NCBI RefSeq assembly: GCF_000239275.1
Contig: NZ_JH417574.1
Coordinates: 55,111 to 117,578 of the forward strand
DNA length: 62,468 bases
Direction of reading: 5' to 3'
DNA from: Megasphaera geminata F0357
GTDB taxonomy: Bacteria; Bacillota; Negativicutes; Veillonellales; Megasphaeraceae
Shown here: positions 9,517 through 18,757 of the stretch, piece after piece
Layout: each line of letters begins with the position of its first letter
How positions within the stretch are numbered: the first letter of the stretch is position 1
The notes under the pieces: generated by a model
The model's database searches: none
What the model saw: only the letters and a program-made list of their open reading frames with translations
What the model was told of the DNA's origin: nothing
Made by a program: the position numbers and the translations under genes

Positions 9517-10596
9517 ATGCATCAGAATCGTGTTAACAAAGTATTACAGTTAATGGCGGAACAGAACATACCGCAAATGATCGTGTCCGACCCGTATGCC
9601 GTCTTTTATCTGACGGGAACATGGATTCATCCCGGCGAGCGCATGCTTGTCTTATACCTGACACAGAGCGGTAAACATAAATTATTCGTAAACGAGCTGT
9701 TTCCCTTTGCCGCCGCGGTGGACGCCGAAAAGGTCTGGTTCAACGATACGCAGGATGCAGTCGCGATTTTAGCCGATTACATTGAAAAGGACAAGACTGT
9801 GGCCGTCGACAAGAACTGGCCGGCCCGTTTCCTCATCGGCCTCATGGACCGCCATGCAGGCAGCGCCTTTGTGAACGGCTCCGAAATCATCGATCGCGTC
9901 CGCATGGTAAAAGATGCAAAAGAGCTTGATATTATGCGGGAAGCGTCCCGTTTAAACGACATTGCGTGCAGTAGAATGGTCGAACTTGTCAAAGAGGATC
10001 TGGACGAAGCGCAAATGGGGAAAAAACTCGGTGAGATCTGGGAAGAACTCGGCGCCGAAGGACATTCGTTCGAACCGATCATCGCATACGGCGCGAACGG
10101 CGCCGATCCGCATCATACGACGGTAAAAGGCGCCCGTAAGAAGCCGGGCGATACTGTCGTCATCGATATCGGTTGTATTTATAAATCCTATTGTTCCGAT
10201 ATGACGCGTACCGTATTTTATCAGTCCGTCCCGGCAGAAGGGAAGAAGGTTTACGAAATTACGCGCGATGCCAACTTGAAAGCCATCGAAAAAGTTAAAC
10301 CGGGCGTCACGTTCGCGGCACTCGACGCGGCCGCCCGCGATTATATTACGGAGCACGGCTACGGTAAGTATTTTACCCATCGCCTCGGCCATTCTATCGG
10401 GCTGGAGGACCATGAAGCGGGTGATGTATCCGCCATTAACCATGATGTCGTCGTTCCGGGCCGCGTGTTTTCTATCGAACCGGGGATTTACCTGCCCGGC
10501 AATCTGGGCGTTCGCGTGGAAGATCTCGTCATCGCCACGGAGGACGGCTGCGAAGTGTTGAACCGTTATACAAAGGATTTACTGGTAGTAGGATAA
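9517..10596 (+). CDS. M24-family Xaa-Pro peptidase
   Basis: A 359-residue metallopeptidase of the aminopeptidase P/prolidase group. An N-terminal creatinase-like domain (to about residue 125) precedes the pita-bread catalytic domain. The metal-ligand motifs are visible: DIGCIYKSYCSDMTRT (two Asp), RLGHSIGLEDHEAG (His), FSIEPGIYLP (Glu) and GVRVEDLV (Glu). Such enzymes release residues from X-Pro bonds and would free proline from peptides. That fits the neighbouring proline reductase, racemase and permease genes. The AAGGAGG ribosome site precedes ATG 9517. Dipeptidase versus aminopeptidase specificity cannot be told from sequence. Confidence 0.9.
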   Translation: MHQNRVNKVLQLMAEQNIPQMIVSDPYAVFYLTGTWIHPGERMLVLYLTQSGKHKLFVNELFPFAAAVDAEKVWFNDTQDAVAILADYIEKDKTVAVDKNWPARFLIGLMDRHAGSAFVNGSEIIDRVRMVKDAKELDIMREASRLNDIACSRMVELVKEDLDEAQMGKKLGEIWEELGAEGHSFEPIIAYGANGADPHHTTVKGARKKPGDTVVIDIGCIYKSYCSDMTRTVFYQSVPAEGKKVYEITRDANLKAIEKVKPGVTFAALDAAARDYITEHGYGKYFTHRLGHSIGLEDHEAGDVSAINHDVVVPGRVFSIEPGIYLPGNLGVRVEDLVIATEDGCEVLNRYTKDLLVVG

Positions 10597-10665
10597 CCGG
10601 AAACATAAAGTGTTGCGACATGAAGGTACGGCGCAGGTCTTCTTTATGTCAGAAAGGGAACGAAT

Positions 10666-11652
10666 ATGCTCTTGCTGAACAGGTCGGATATTGAATCGGT
10701 ATTTTCCATGAAAGCCGCTATCGCGGCGAACAAGGAAGCGTTTGCGCTGGCGTCATCGGGAGAGGCGGTTGTTCCGCTGCGCACGTCTTTACGCAGTGAT
10801 ACCGTTGACGGGACATTTCTTTTTATGCCGTCATATACAAAAAAACTGAACAAAGCCGCTTTAAAAACGGTCAATGTGTTTCCGGGCAACGCGGCGGCGG
10901 GGCTTGACGTCACCCGAGGCGTAATCCTACTCATGGACGGTGAAACAGGCGCTTTTTTAGCCATGCTGGACGGAACCTGTGTTACCGCCCTGCGTACCGG
11001 TGCCGCGGCGGGAGCGGCGTATGATCTGCTTGCCCGTAAAGACGCGGCCTGCGGGGCACTTATCGGCACGGGCGGACAGGCCGAATGCCAACTGGCGGCC
11101 ATGTTATGCTGCCGGGCGCTGAAAAGCGTGCGCGTCTTCAGCAGGAACGAGGAAAAAAGGGAAGCTTTCGCAAAGGCTATGAATAAAAAATTTGCTGCTT
11201 ACGGCGCCCGTATCGTTTCCGTTTCTTCAGCCGATGAAGCCGTACAGGGGGCAGACCTGGTCACGGCGGCAACGACCGCTTCCGAGCCGGTGATTAAAGG
11301 TGAATTGCTCAAAGAAGGGGCTGTCGTATGCAGTATCGGTTCATATACTCCGGAAATGATAGAAATGGATACGGCCGTCCTGAAACGGGCCGCAGCCGTT
11401 TATGTCGACTCACGCGAAGCCGTACTGGCGGAAGCGGGAGATTTCCTGCAGCCTATGTCGCGCGGTGAATTCAGTGAGGCCCGGATTACGGGAGAATTGG
11501 GCGAACTTGTCCTGAACCGGTGTGCCGGACGAAGCGGGGACAGTGATATCATCGTGTTTAAAAGCGTCGGTACGGGCATTCAGGATTTAGTAACGGCCGC
11601 CCGTATTTACGAGGCCGCCGCAGCCGCTCGTGCCGGTACGGAATGGATATAG
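10666..11652 (+). CDS. Ornithine cyclodeaminase / mu-crystallin family protein
   Basis: A 328-residue protein with the family layout: an N-terminal dimerisation part (to about residue 115) with the substrate-loop DGTCVTALRTGAAAGAA, then an NAD(P)-binding Rossmann domain beginning GALIGTGGQAECQL. The C-terminal SVGTGIQDLVTAARIY motif is also typical. True ornithine cyclodeaminase converts ornithine to proline and ammonia, which would feed the proline reductase encoded nearby. Family members also reduce ketimines or act as alanine dehydrogenases, so the specific reaction is inferred from context. The gene lies 69 bases after the Xaa-Pro peptidase and just before the tRNA-Sec promoter. Confidence 0.85.
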   Translation: MLLLNRSDIESVFSMKAAIAANKEAFALASSGEAVVPLRTSLRSDTVDGTFLFMPSYTKKLNKAALKTVNVFPGNAAAGLDVTRGVILLMDGETGAFLAMLDGTCVTALRTGAAAGAAYDLLARKDAACGALIGTGGQAECQLAAMLCCRALKSVRVFSRNEEKREAFAKAMNKKFAAYGARIVSVSSADEAVQGADLVTAATTASEPVIKGELLKEGAVVCSIGSYTPEMIEMDTAVLKRAAAVYVDSREAVLAEAGDFLQPMSRGEFSEARITGELGELVLNRCAGRSGDSDIIVFKSVGTGIQDLVTAARIYEAAAAARAGTEWI

Positions 11653-11669
11653 GCGGACAGCTGAAGTTG

Positions 11670-11698
11670 TTGTCAAAATAACTATTATATGATAGTAT
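11670..11698 (+). promoter_or_regulatory. Sigma-A promoter of tRNA-Sec
   Basis: TTGTCA (11670-11675) and TAGTAT (11693-11698) are separated by 17 bases, with the tRNA starting about 16 bases downstream. It lies in the gap after the ornithine-cyclodeaminase-family gene, so the tRNA has its own promoter. Confidence 0.7.
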
Positions 11699-11714
11699 TT
11701 ATCTTGTCGTTTGG

Positions 11715-11809
11715 GGGGGGATGGGTTCTGGTGTGCCCTCTGGTCTTCAAAACCAGCATGAGGAGTTAGGAGCTTCTTAGGTGGGTTCGATTCCCACACC
11801 TTCCCGCCA
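11715..11809 (+). tRNA. selC: tRNA-Sec (anticodon UCA)
   Basis: A tRNA of about 95 bases whose anticodon stem CTGGT/ACCAG encloses the loop CTTCAAA, placing anticodon TCA at 11747-11749. It has a long variable arm (about 11755-11780), a T arm GTGGG-TTCGATT-CCCAC, an extended acceptor of 7-8 pairs starting in the run of G at 11713-11720, discriminator G and encoded CCA. These are the hallmarks of bacterial tRNA-Sec, which reads UGA with SelB. The exact 5' end is uncertain by one base because of the G run. One acceptor mismatch (A-C) remains in the 8-pair version. Confidence 0.93.
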
Positions 11810-11820
11810 TTTACCAATTC

Positions 11821-11850
11821 AGGCCGGGCCGCCGCCCGGCCTCTTTTATT
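11821..11850 (+). terminator. Terminator after tRNA-Sec
   Basis: Perfect nine-base stem AGGCCGGGC / GCCCGGCCT around a CGCC loop, followed by CTTTTATT. Confidence 0.85.
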
Positions 11851-11872
11851 TGGTTGCAGGAAGCGGCTTTTG

Positions 11873-11901
11873 TTGTCCCGATTTGCCGGGTATGCTATAA
11901 T
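11873..11901 (+). promoter_or_regulatory. Sigma-A promoter of mfd
   Basis: TTGTCC (11873-11878), a 17-base spacer and a perfect TATAAT (11896-11901). The start codon of mfd is about 75 bases downstream. A strong leader hairpin GGGGCTTTAG / CTAAAGCCCC occupies 11928-11951. Confidence 0.75.
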
Positions 11902-11927
11902 TTAACTTATTTATATGACGGACTGTC

Positions 11928-11951
11928 GGGGCTTTAGGAATCTAAAGCCCC
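11928..11951 (+). other. Leader hairpin before mfd
   Basis: A ten-base perfect stem (GGGGCTTTAG 11928-11937 with CTAAAGCCCC 11942-11951) with a GAAT tetraloop lies in the mfd leader between the -10 box and the start codon. It lacks a good T run (CTTTGG follows), so it may stabilise or attenuate the transcript rather than terminate it. Confidence 0.5.
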
Positions 11952-11976
11952 CTTTGGTATGAGGAAAGATAAGGAT

Positions 11977-14900
11977 ATGGACCTTTTTTTTAAATGGCTT
12001 GAACAGGATAAAACGGTACAGAGTGCGCCTCAGCTTTTTAAATGCGGTAAGAACTACGGCTTATACGGTCTCGGCGGTTCTTCCAAAACGGCTCTTATTG
12101 CCGATATACTTAACAACACCGGGAAAAAATGTATTATTATCGTGCCCACGGGCGAACAACAAACTATATGGCTCACGGATTTACATTTTTTTGCGCCTCA
12201 TCTCCGTACCTATACTGTGCCGCTGGTTCATAGGACCCTTTTCACGACAACCGCGAAAAGCCTGGATTTTGCCGCCCGTCGTATGGAAGCGCTGACGGCC
12301 CTGCGCGGTGATAAACAGGTGATCGTTGTGGCGACGGCGGCGGAAGCGGCCCAGCATGTCGTGAGTCCGGGTGAAATCGATGCCGCCGTGCTGACGTTTG
12401 CGGTCAATGAAGAATATGCCCGTGAAACGGTTCTCGCCGGCCTTGCGGAGGGCGGGTATGAACGGACGGAACTCGTTGATCGTCGCGGCTGCTTTTCTGT
12501 CCGCGGCGATATTATCGACGTATATCCGCTCAATGAAGAGCGGGCCGTCCGTATCGAATTTTTCGGGGATACCGTGGAAAGTATCCGCTATTTCGACAGT
12601 ACGTCGCAAAAGTCCGGGGAGCACATCGATTCCGCCAGAATTTTACCCTTCGCCATGGCCCGTGACGGGATTGATGCCGGGTCTACGCTGCTTGATTACG
12701 GCGAAGACTCGTTTATTATCTGGGACGAAGGAAATAGGTCGAAAGAAGAACTGAAGAAGTTTTGTATCGAAGCGGACGAATGGAAGGGGCGGACGGAGCA
12801 GTGGCGTACTATCACGGGACGGCAGCATAATGCCGTACAGCTGTTCCTGTCCGTCCTGGCCCAATCCGTGAGTAATGTTGACGAAGCCGCCGCGCTCAGT
12901 TTCACGGCCAAGACGATAGCCGGCTTCCGCAAAGAGTTCGCTCTTTTAAAAGACGAACTTCAGCATTGGCTGCGCAATGACTACAAGATAGTTTTCGTTA
13001 TTTCCGGTAAAAACAGAGCCGCTTCCTTGCAAAGCTGGCTGAAACGCAACGATCTCGGCGCAGTTCCGTTGGAAAACGGAAAAGACGGAGCGGGGATCTA
13101 TATGGCAGACGGAGAAATTCAGAACGGGTTTGATTTGCCGTATGCCAAACTCGCGGTCTCCCCGAACGGGACGTATACGGCACGCAGAAAAAGCGATTGC
13201 GCAAGCATACGGCAAACGGACGGGAACTTAACGCCTTTACCGATTTGAACAAAGGTGATTATGTAGTGCACGCCACTCACAGTATAGGTAAATATACGGG
13301 CATTAAGACGATTGAAAGCGACGGGGTGCATAAAGACTATTTGGAAATCCACTATGCGGGGCAGGATATTCTCTACGTCCCGACGGATCAGCTTAATTTA
13401 CTGCAGCGCTATATCGGCAATGAAGGAGAGGCCCCCCGTTTACATAAAATGGGCGGCGCCGACTGGAAAAAAGCGCGCGCAAAAGCGCAAAAATCAATTG
13501 ACAGTTTAGCCGAAAAATTGGCGGATCTGTACGCTAAACGTGAAATCATCGACGGCTATGCGTTTCCTCCCGACACACCCTTTCAGCAGGAATTTGAAGA
13601 AACGTTCCCGTATGAAGAAACGCCGGATCAGTTAAAAGCCGTGGCGGCCGTAAAAAAAAGCATGGAAAAGCCGCTGCCGATGGATTGCCTGGTCTGCGGC
13701 GATGTCGGTTTCGGCAAGACGGAAGTCGCCATTCGCGCCGCTTTTAAAGCCGTTATGGGCGGCAAACAGGTTGCCGTCCTCGTGCCGACGACCGTTCTGG
13801 CGCAGCAGCACTATCAAACTTTTACGGAGCGTTTTCGGCCCTTCGGCATTGAATGTGACGTTCTCAACCGTTTCCGGTCATTAAAAGAACGGAAAGCTAT
13901 CCTGACCCGTCTGTCCGAAGGCAAAGCGGATATCCTCATCGGCACGCACAGCATTTTAAATAAAAATGTTGTGTTTAAAGATGTAGGCCTCCTCATTGTC
14001 GATGAAGAGCAGCGTTTCGGCGTGGCGCAGAAAGAAAAATGGAAATCGTGGGCGACGGGAATCGACGTGCTCACCTTATCGGCCACGCCGATTCCGAGAA
14101 CTCTTCATATGTCGCTCGTTCACTTACGTCAGCTGTGCCTTATTGAAACCCCGCCGACGGAACGAATCCCTGTGCAGACATATGTGACCGCGTATAATGC
14201 GGACATCGTGCGCGACGCGGTAATGCGCGAAAAACGCCGCGGCGGACAAGTCTTTTTCGTATATAACCGAGTCGCTTCGATAGAACGGATGAAGGCGGAA
14301 CTGGAAGCATTGCTGCCGGATATTACCGTCGGCATGGCACACGGGCAGATGCCCGGTTCACTCCTGGAAGCGACGATGTTTGATTTCTATGAAGGGAATT
14401 ATGACCTTCTTCTGTGTTCCAGTCTGGTGGAAAACGGTCTGGACATAGCTAATGCCAATACGATTATCGTATATGACGCCGATCGCTTCGGCCTGTCCCA
14501 GTTGTATCAGATGCGCGGCCGTGTCGGCAGAAGCCGTCGCATGGCTTACGCATACTTCTTCTACAGGCGGAATAAAATCCTTTCGGAAGTGGCGGAAAAG
14601 CGCCTTCAGGCGGTAAAGGAATTTACGGAACTCGGTTCGGGCTTTAAAATTGCTATGCGCGATCTGGAAATACGTGGCGCCGGAAACCTTCTCGGCAGGG
14701 AACAGCACGGCAATATTGCCAGTGTAGGCTTCGCCATGTACGTACACATGCTGGAAACGGCTATTGCCCGGCTGCGCGGTGAAGAAACCCGTGAGCGGCC
14801 GCCGGTGCGTACGGTTATGGAAGTGCAGGCCGACGCGTACATTGACGATGCATATATCGGGCACGGCGGGCAGAAGATTGAAATGTACCAACGGCTGGCT

Positions 14901-15254
14901 TTAATTGAAACAACGGCCCAACTGGACGAACTGGAAGAAGAACTCTTCGATCGGTACGGCAAGCCGACCGAACCGGTACGGACGCTTCTGAAAGCCACTC
15001 GCCTGCGCCTGTGCGCCCAACATCTACAAATTACGCGTATCAGCCAAAAGACTGCTGGCCTGGAAATGAAGTGGCGGAACGAAGCCCGCGTTCCGGACCC
15101 GGACGCTTTCGAGGCGGTCCTGAAGCGCCGCTGCCGCAGGCTGCCGGGATTAAAGGCGACATTTCGCTTTGATTTAACAGGCATACCGGACATTCTCGCA
15201 TACATCGACTATATTCTTAAAGCTTGCGCGAAACAGGAGGACAGGGATGCTTAA
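11977..15254 (+). CDS. mfd: Transcription-repair coupling factor Mfd (frameshifted)
   Basis: Mfd displaces RNA polymerase stalled at DNA lesions and recruits UvrA. The first part (to about 13160) is the UvrB-like region with GCFSVRGDIIDVYPLN. The second holds the RNA-polymerase-interaction domain (LNKGDYVVHATHSIGKYTGI) and the translocase, with Walker A DVGFGKTEVAIRAAF, DEEQRFG and SATPIPRTLHMS, then the C-terminal D7 part. The frame changes at a C4 run (13160-13163): one frame ends at 13248, the other is open before 13197 and runs to 15254. One extra C restores a protein of 1092 residues, near family size. I prefer ATG 11977 over 11959 because GAGGA at 11961-11965 is then spaced correctly. 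The next gene starts within the 3' end (15247). Confidence 0.92.
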
Positions 15255-16806
15255 AAATATGTTTTTACGGGGCGCCATGGCCCTCACGGCAGCGGGTATT
15301 GTCGTCAAGCTCCTCGGCGGCGTCAACCGGATCCTGTTATCCCGTATTCTCGGCGGTGAAGGCATAGGCCTTTATCAGATCGCTTATCCCGTCTATGTAC
15401 TCGGCCTCAGCATCGCCGGAGCGGGCGTACCGATAGCGCTTTCCGTCATGGTGGCGGAAAAAATCGCTCAGGGCGATTCGGGCGGCGCGCGCCGTATATT
15501 CCGCATTATTCTGATCTTCATGACGGTCGTTGCCGTTTTTTTCGGCGCGGGCCTGTTTCTCGGCGCCGAAGGTCTCATTGCGTTCGGCCTGGTACGGGAC
15601 GTGCGTGCCTATTTTCCCTTGGTTGTTTTGGCTCCGGCACTGACTGTTTCAATCATCACCTGTACCTTTCGCGGTTATTTTCAGGGCTTACAGATAATGA
15701 CGCCGACGGCGATCTCGCAAATGTGCGATCAATTCGTCCGCGTATGCGTTATGCTCGTCCTGGCGTATACGCTCCTTCCGTACGGCTTGGAAACGGCCGT
15801 TACCGGTGCCGCTTTCGGTGCCGTTCCCGGCGCTCTGGCCGGTCTTGCCGTTATCAGCGCGCTCTATGCGCGCCACGTTCGCCGATCCGTGCCGCCCCTT
15901 CGGGGCGCTGATAACGGTGAGCCCGTGTTTTCTCTTCTGCGGCGCTTTATCATTCTCGCCGTACCGGTTGCGGCCGCCAATATGCTGCTGCCGGCCGTTG
16001 CCGGTATCGATATGATCATCGTGCCGATGCGGCTCGAGGCGGCAGGCCATTCCGTACAGGCTTCAACCGCCCTGTACGGGTATTTGACGGGTATGGCCAA
16101 CGGTCTCGTTCAAGTGCCGACCATCCTTACCGTATCACTGGCAACCAGCCTTGTGCCGGCCGTTTCGGCCGCGTTTACGGCGGGGCGGTTACAGGAGGTG
16201 AAAGAACGGACCGATACGGCCATGCGCATAGCCAATCTTATCACTGTGCCCGCATGCCTGGGCTTGGCCGTCCTGGCAACGCCTATTTCCGAGCTGTTAT
16301 ATAATACCGCCGCCGCAGGACCTGCCATACGGGTGCTTGCGCTGGCCGCCTTTTTGATCGGGTTGCAGCAGGTTACGAACGGGCTGTTGCAGGGAATGGG
16401 GCGTACGGGCATCCCTCTGCTCAACATGGGCATAGCGGCCGTCGTCAAAATCATTCTCTCCTGGTATTTAACGGCCCTTCCCTGGCTCGGTGAAGTTGGG
16501 GCCGCATGGGCGACAAATGCGGATATCGCCTTGGCGACGACGTTGAATATATATTTTGTGCGCAAATATATCGGGTATAGGCCGGAGTGGGCGTATATCG
16601 GCAAATTGTTTATCGCTGCCGCGGCGATGGCGGGGACCGCCGTAATTCTGTATCACCCTCTTTCAGCCGTAGCGGGAAATTCGGCAGCCACTGTGGTTTC
16701 AATCGCGGCCGCCGCCATTATTTACCTTGCCGGCCTCTTCCTGGTACGTGCCGTTGACGTTGCCGTACTGCGGAATGTCCCGTTTATGGGAAAATTGTTG
16801 AAATAA
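15247..16806 (+). CDS. SpoVB/YtgP-type MOP-superfamily flippase
   Basis: A 519-residue membrane protein with about 14 hydrophobic segments and the MATE/MOP fold pattern: N-terminal LRGAMALTAAGIVVKLLGGVNRILLSRILGGEG, then FRGYFQGLQIMTPTAISQ and QVTNGLLQGMGRTGIPL. In Bacillus the spoVB gene follows mfd and precedes the mazG-like gene, as here. YtgP/MurJ-type members flip lipid-linked cell-wall precursors across the inner membrane. Lipid II or another polyprenyl-linked saccharide is the likely cargo. Its start overlaps the end of mfd by eight bases and has ribosome site AGGAGG inside mfd, indicating co-transcription. Confidence 0.85.
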   Translation: MLKNMFLRGAMALTAAGIVVKLLGGVNRILLSRILGGEGIGLYQIAYPVYVLGLSIAGAGVPIALSVMVAEKIAQGDSGGARRIFRIILIFMTVVAVFFGAGLFLGAEGLIAFGLVRDVRAYFPLVVLAPALTVSIITCTFRGYFQGLQIMTPTAISQMCDQFVRVCVMLVLAYTLLPYGLETAVTGAAFGAVPGALAGLAVISALYARHVRRSVPPLRGADNGEPVFSLLRRFIILAVPVAAANMLLPAVAGIDMIIVPMRLEAAGHSVQASTALYGYLTGMANGLVQVPTILTVSLATSLVPAVSAAFTAGRLQEVKERTDTAMRIANLITVPACLGLAVLATPISELLYNTAAAGPAIRVLALAAFLIGLQQVTNGLLQGMGRTGIPLLNMGIAAVVKIILSWYLTALPWLGEVGAAWATNADIALATTLNIYFVRKYIGYRPEWAYIGKLFIAAAAMAGTAVILYHPLSAVAGNSAATVVSIAAAAIIYLAGLFLVRAVDVAVLRNVPFMGKLLK

Positions 16807-16825
16807 CCGTCAGAAAGGAAAGTAT

Positions 16826-18310
16826 ATGGGAAAATTACAAATCGTCGGCCTGGGACCCGGTGCCGCCGGACTCATCACGATGGCCGCCATCGTTATCATG
16901 AAACGCACGCCCTGCCTCTTGCTGCGCACGGCGGTACACCCCGCCGCGGCCTATTTGGATGAAAAGGGTATCGCTTATGAAGCGTTGGATCGGTTTTATG
17001 GAAACGGCGCTCCCTTTGAAGACGTACATACTCAGATTACAGATTATGTCATGTCTAAAGTCGCCGGCGGAGATGTCGTTTATGCCGTGCCCGGCAGTCC
17101 CGCCGTAGCGGAAGATACGGTTCGGATCCTGGAAAAACGTTGTGCCGCGGCCGGTGTTTCATTAGAAATACTCCCGGGCATGAGCTTTTTGGAAGCTCTT
17201 TATACCGAAACCGGCATCGACCCGATCAACGGCCTCCTTGTTTTAGACGGCTTTGAGCTGAGTGAACCGGGGCTGTTGCCGCCCGTTCCCGTCGTCATTA
17301 CGCAGGTCTGTAACCGGCAAACGGCGTCAAACATAAAGCTGCTTCTCGCTGATCGCTACGGGGATGAATATGAAATATTTGTTGCGCATCATATATCACT
17401 GGAAGATGAACGAATTAAACGGATTAAACTTTACGAACTGGATCGGCTCGACTATATGGATCACCTTACCAGTCTTGTCCTGCCGCCGCCCGACTTCTCT
17501 GCGAAACGCAATGAAGCCATGCCTTTTGATATGACTCCTCTTATCAAGGTAACGGATACGCTGCGTGGGGAACACGGTTGCCCCTGGGATAAAGCGCAGA
17601 CACATAAGACATTGCGCCGTTTCCTCGTGGAAGAAGTATATGAGGCCCTTGATGCCATTGACGACAACGATATGGAGGGCATTTGTGAAGAATTCGGGGA
17701 TATTCTCTATCAGGTGGCAATTCATGCGAAAATCGCCGAAGAAAAAGGCTTTTTTAATGCACAGGATGTAGTCGATCATGTGACGGACAAGATGATCAGG
17801 CGGCACCCGCACGTTTTTTCTGAAAAAAGCCTTGAAAATACCGATACGAGTATGATAAACTGGGATAGACTTAAGCAGAAAGAAGGGCGTCAACAGCATA
17901 AACACTTGCTGGACGGCGTTGCCAAAGGGTTGCCTTCGCTACTGCAGTCCTATAAACTGCAAGACAAGGCGGGTAAAGCGGGCTTTGAATGGCCTTCCGC
18001 AGACGGCGTCTGGCGGAAGCTGGCGGAAGAGCTGGACGAGTTTAAGGAAGCCGTAAAGGAAGGAAACAGCGATCACATGGAAGAAGAAGCCGGTGATATA
18101 CTGTTTGTTCTGTCCAATCTTTTTCGTTACTATAAGATTGAGCCTGAATGTGCGTTACATCGTGCCAACACCAAATTTCGTCGGAGATTTGCTCATGTAG
18201 AAGACAGAGTCGCGAACTCGGGTCGTCAATGGAGTAACTTCTCCCTTGACGATTTGGACGCGTTCTGGAATGAAGCGAAACAGGAAGAGCATTCATCAGA
18301 CAGAACCTAG
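16826..18310 (+). CDS. mazG: YabN-type fusion: tetrapyrrole methylase-like domain + MazG
   Basis: A 494-residue two-domain protein. Residues 1-220 form a SAM-dependent tetrapyrrole-methylase-like domain (VGLGPGAAGLITM at the N terminus, YAVPGSPAVAEDTVRIL further in). Residues 230-490 are the nucleoside-triphosphate pyrophosphohydrolase MazG, with LRGEHGCPWDKAQTHKTLRRFLVEE and EEFGDILYQVAIHAKIAEE; its EExxE/D metal ligands are visible. MazG hydrolyses non-canonical NTPs. The fusion and its place between the flippase and HU genes copy the Bacillus yabN locus. The role of the methylase-like half is unknown. Ribosome site GAAAGGAAA precedes ATG 16826. Confidence 0.92.
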   Translation: MGKLQIVGLGPGAAGLITMAAIVIMKRTPCLLLRTAVHPAAAYLDEKGIAYEALDRFYGNGAPFEDVHTQITDYVMSKVAGGDVVYAVPGSPAVAEDTVRILEKRCAAAGVSLEILPGMSFLEALYTETGIDPINGLLVLDGFELSEPGLLPPVPVVITQVCNRQTASNIKLLLADRYGDEYEIFVAHHISLEDERIKRIKLYELDRLDYMDHLTSLVLPPPDFSAKRNEAMPFDMTPLIKVTDTLRGEHGCPWDKAQTHKTLRRFLVEEVYEALDAIDDNDMEGICEEFGDILYQVAIHAKIAEEKGFFNAQDVVDHVTDKMIRRHPHVFSEKSLENTDTSMINWDRLKQKEGRQQHKHLLDGVAKGLPSLLQSYKLQDKAGKAGFEWPSADGVWRKLAEELDEFKEAVKEGNSDHMEEEAGDILFVLSNLFRYYKIEPECALHRANTKFRRRFAHVEDRVANSGRQWSNFSLDDLDAFWNEAKQEEHSSDRT

Positions 18311-18357
18311 TCGGCCGGTAATTTATAGATGTAACTTATTTAAAGGAGGATTTATTG

Positions 18358-18636
18358 ATGAATAAGACAGAATTGATTGCTAGTGTTGCACAGAAATCCG
18401 ATCTGACAAAAAAAGACGCTGAAAAAGCGGTTAAAGCCGTTTTTGAAGCTGTCAGCGAATCCTTGAAAAAAGGTGACAAAGTACAGATTATCGGTTTCGG
18501 CACATTTGAAGTACGCGCTCGTAAAGCTCGTGAAGGCCGTAATCCTCGCAACAACAAACCCATTAAGATTCCCGCATCCAAGACACCCGCTTTCAAAGCC
18601 GGCAAACAGTTGAAAGACATGGTAAATAAAAAATAA
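18358..18636 (+). CDS. hup: DNA-binding protein HU
   Basis: A 92-residue histone-like protein beginning MNKTELIA with the signature GFGTFEVRARKAREGRNP and a C terminus PAFKAGKQLKDMVNKK. HU dimers bend and wrap DNA and organise the nucleoid. AAAGGAGGA at 18342-18350 places ATG 18358 at the right distance, so I reject the in-frame TTG one codon upstream. A strong terminator follows directly, so it is the last gene of the mfd run or is transcribed alone. Confidence 0.95.
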   Translation: MNKTELIASVAQKSDLTKKDAEKAVKAVFEAVSESLKKGDKVQIIGFGTFEVRARKAREGRNPRNNKPIKIPASKTPAFKAGKQLKDMVNKK

Positions 18637-18648
18637 GAGTTTACCTTT

Positions 18649-18687
18649 AAAGAGTCGTATTTCAAATACGACTCTTTATTTTTTTTT
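18649..18687 (+). terminator. Terminator after hup
   Basis: Twelve-base perfect stem (AAAGAGTCGTAT / ATACGACTCTTT) with a five-base loop and a long T run. Confidence 0.93.
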
Positions 18688-18757
18688 GTAAATAGCGTAA
18701 TATGTATGTGACAAGCATGATTGCCTGCAAAAGACGCAACGAGAAGGTCGATGAGGT

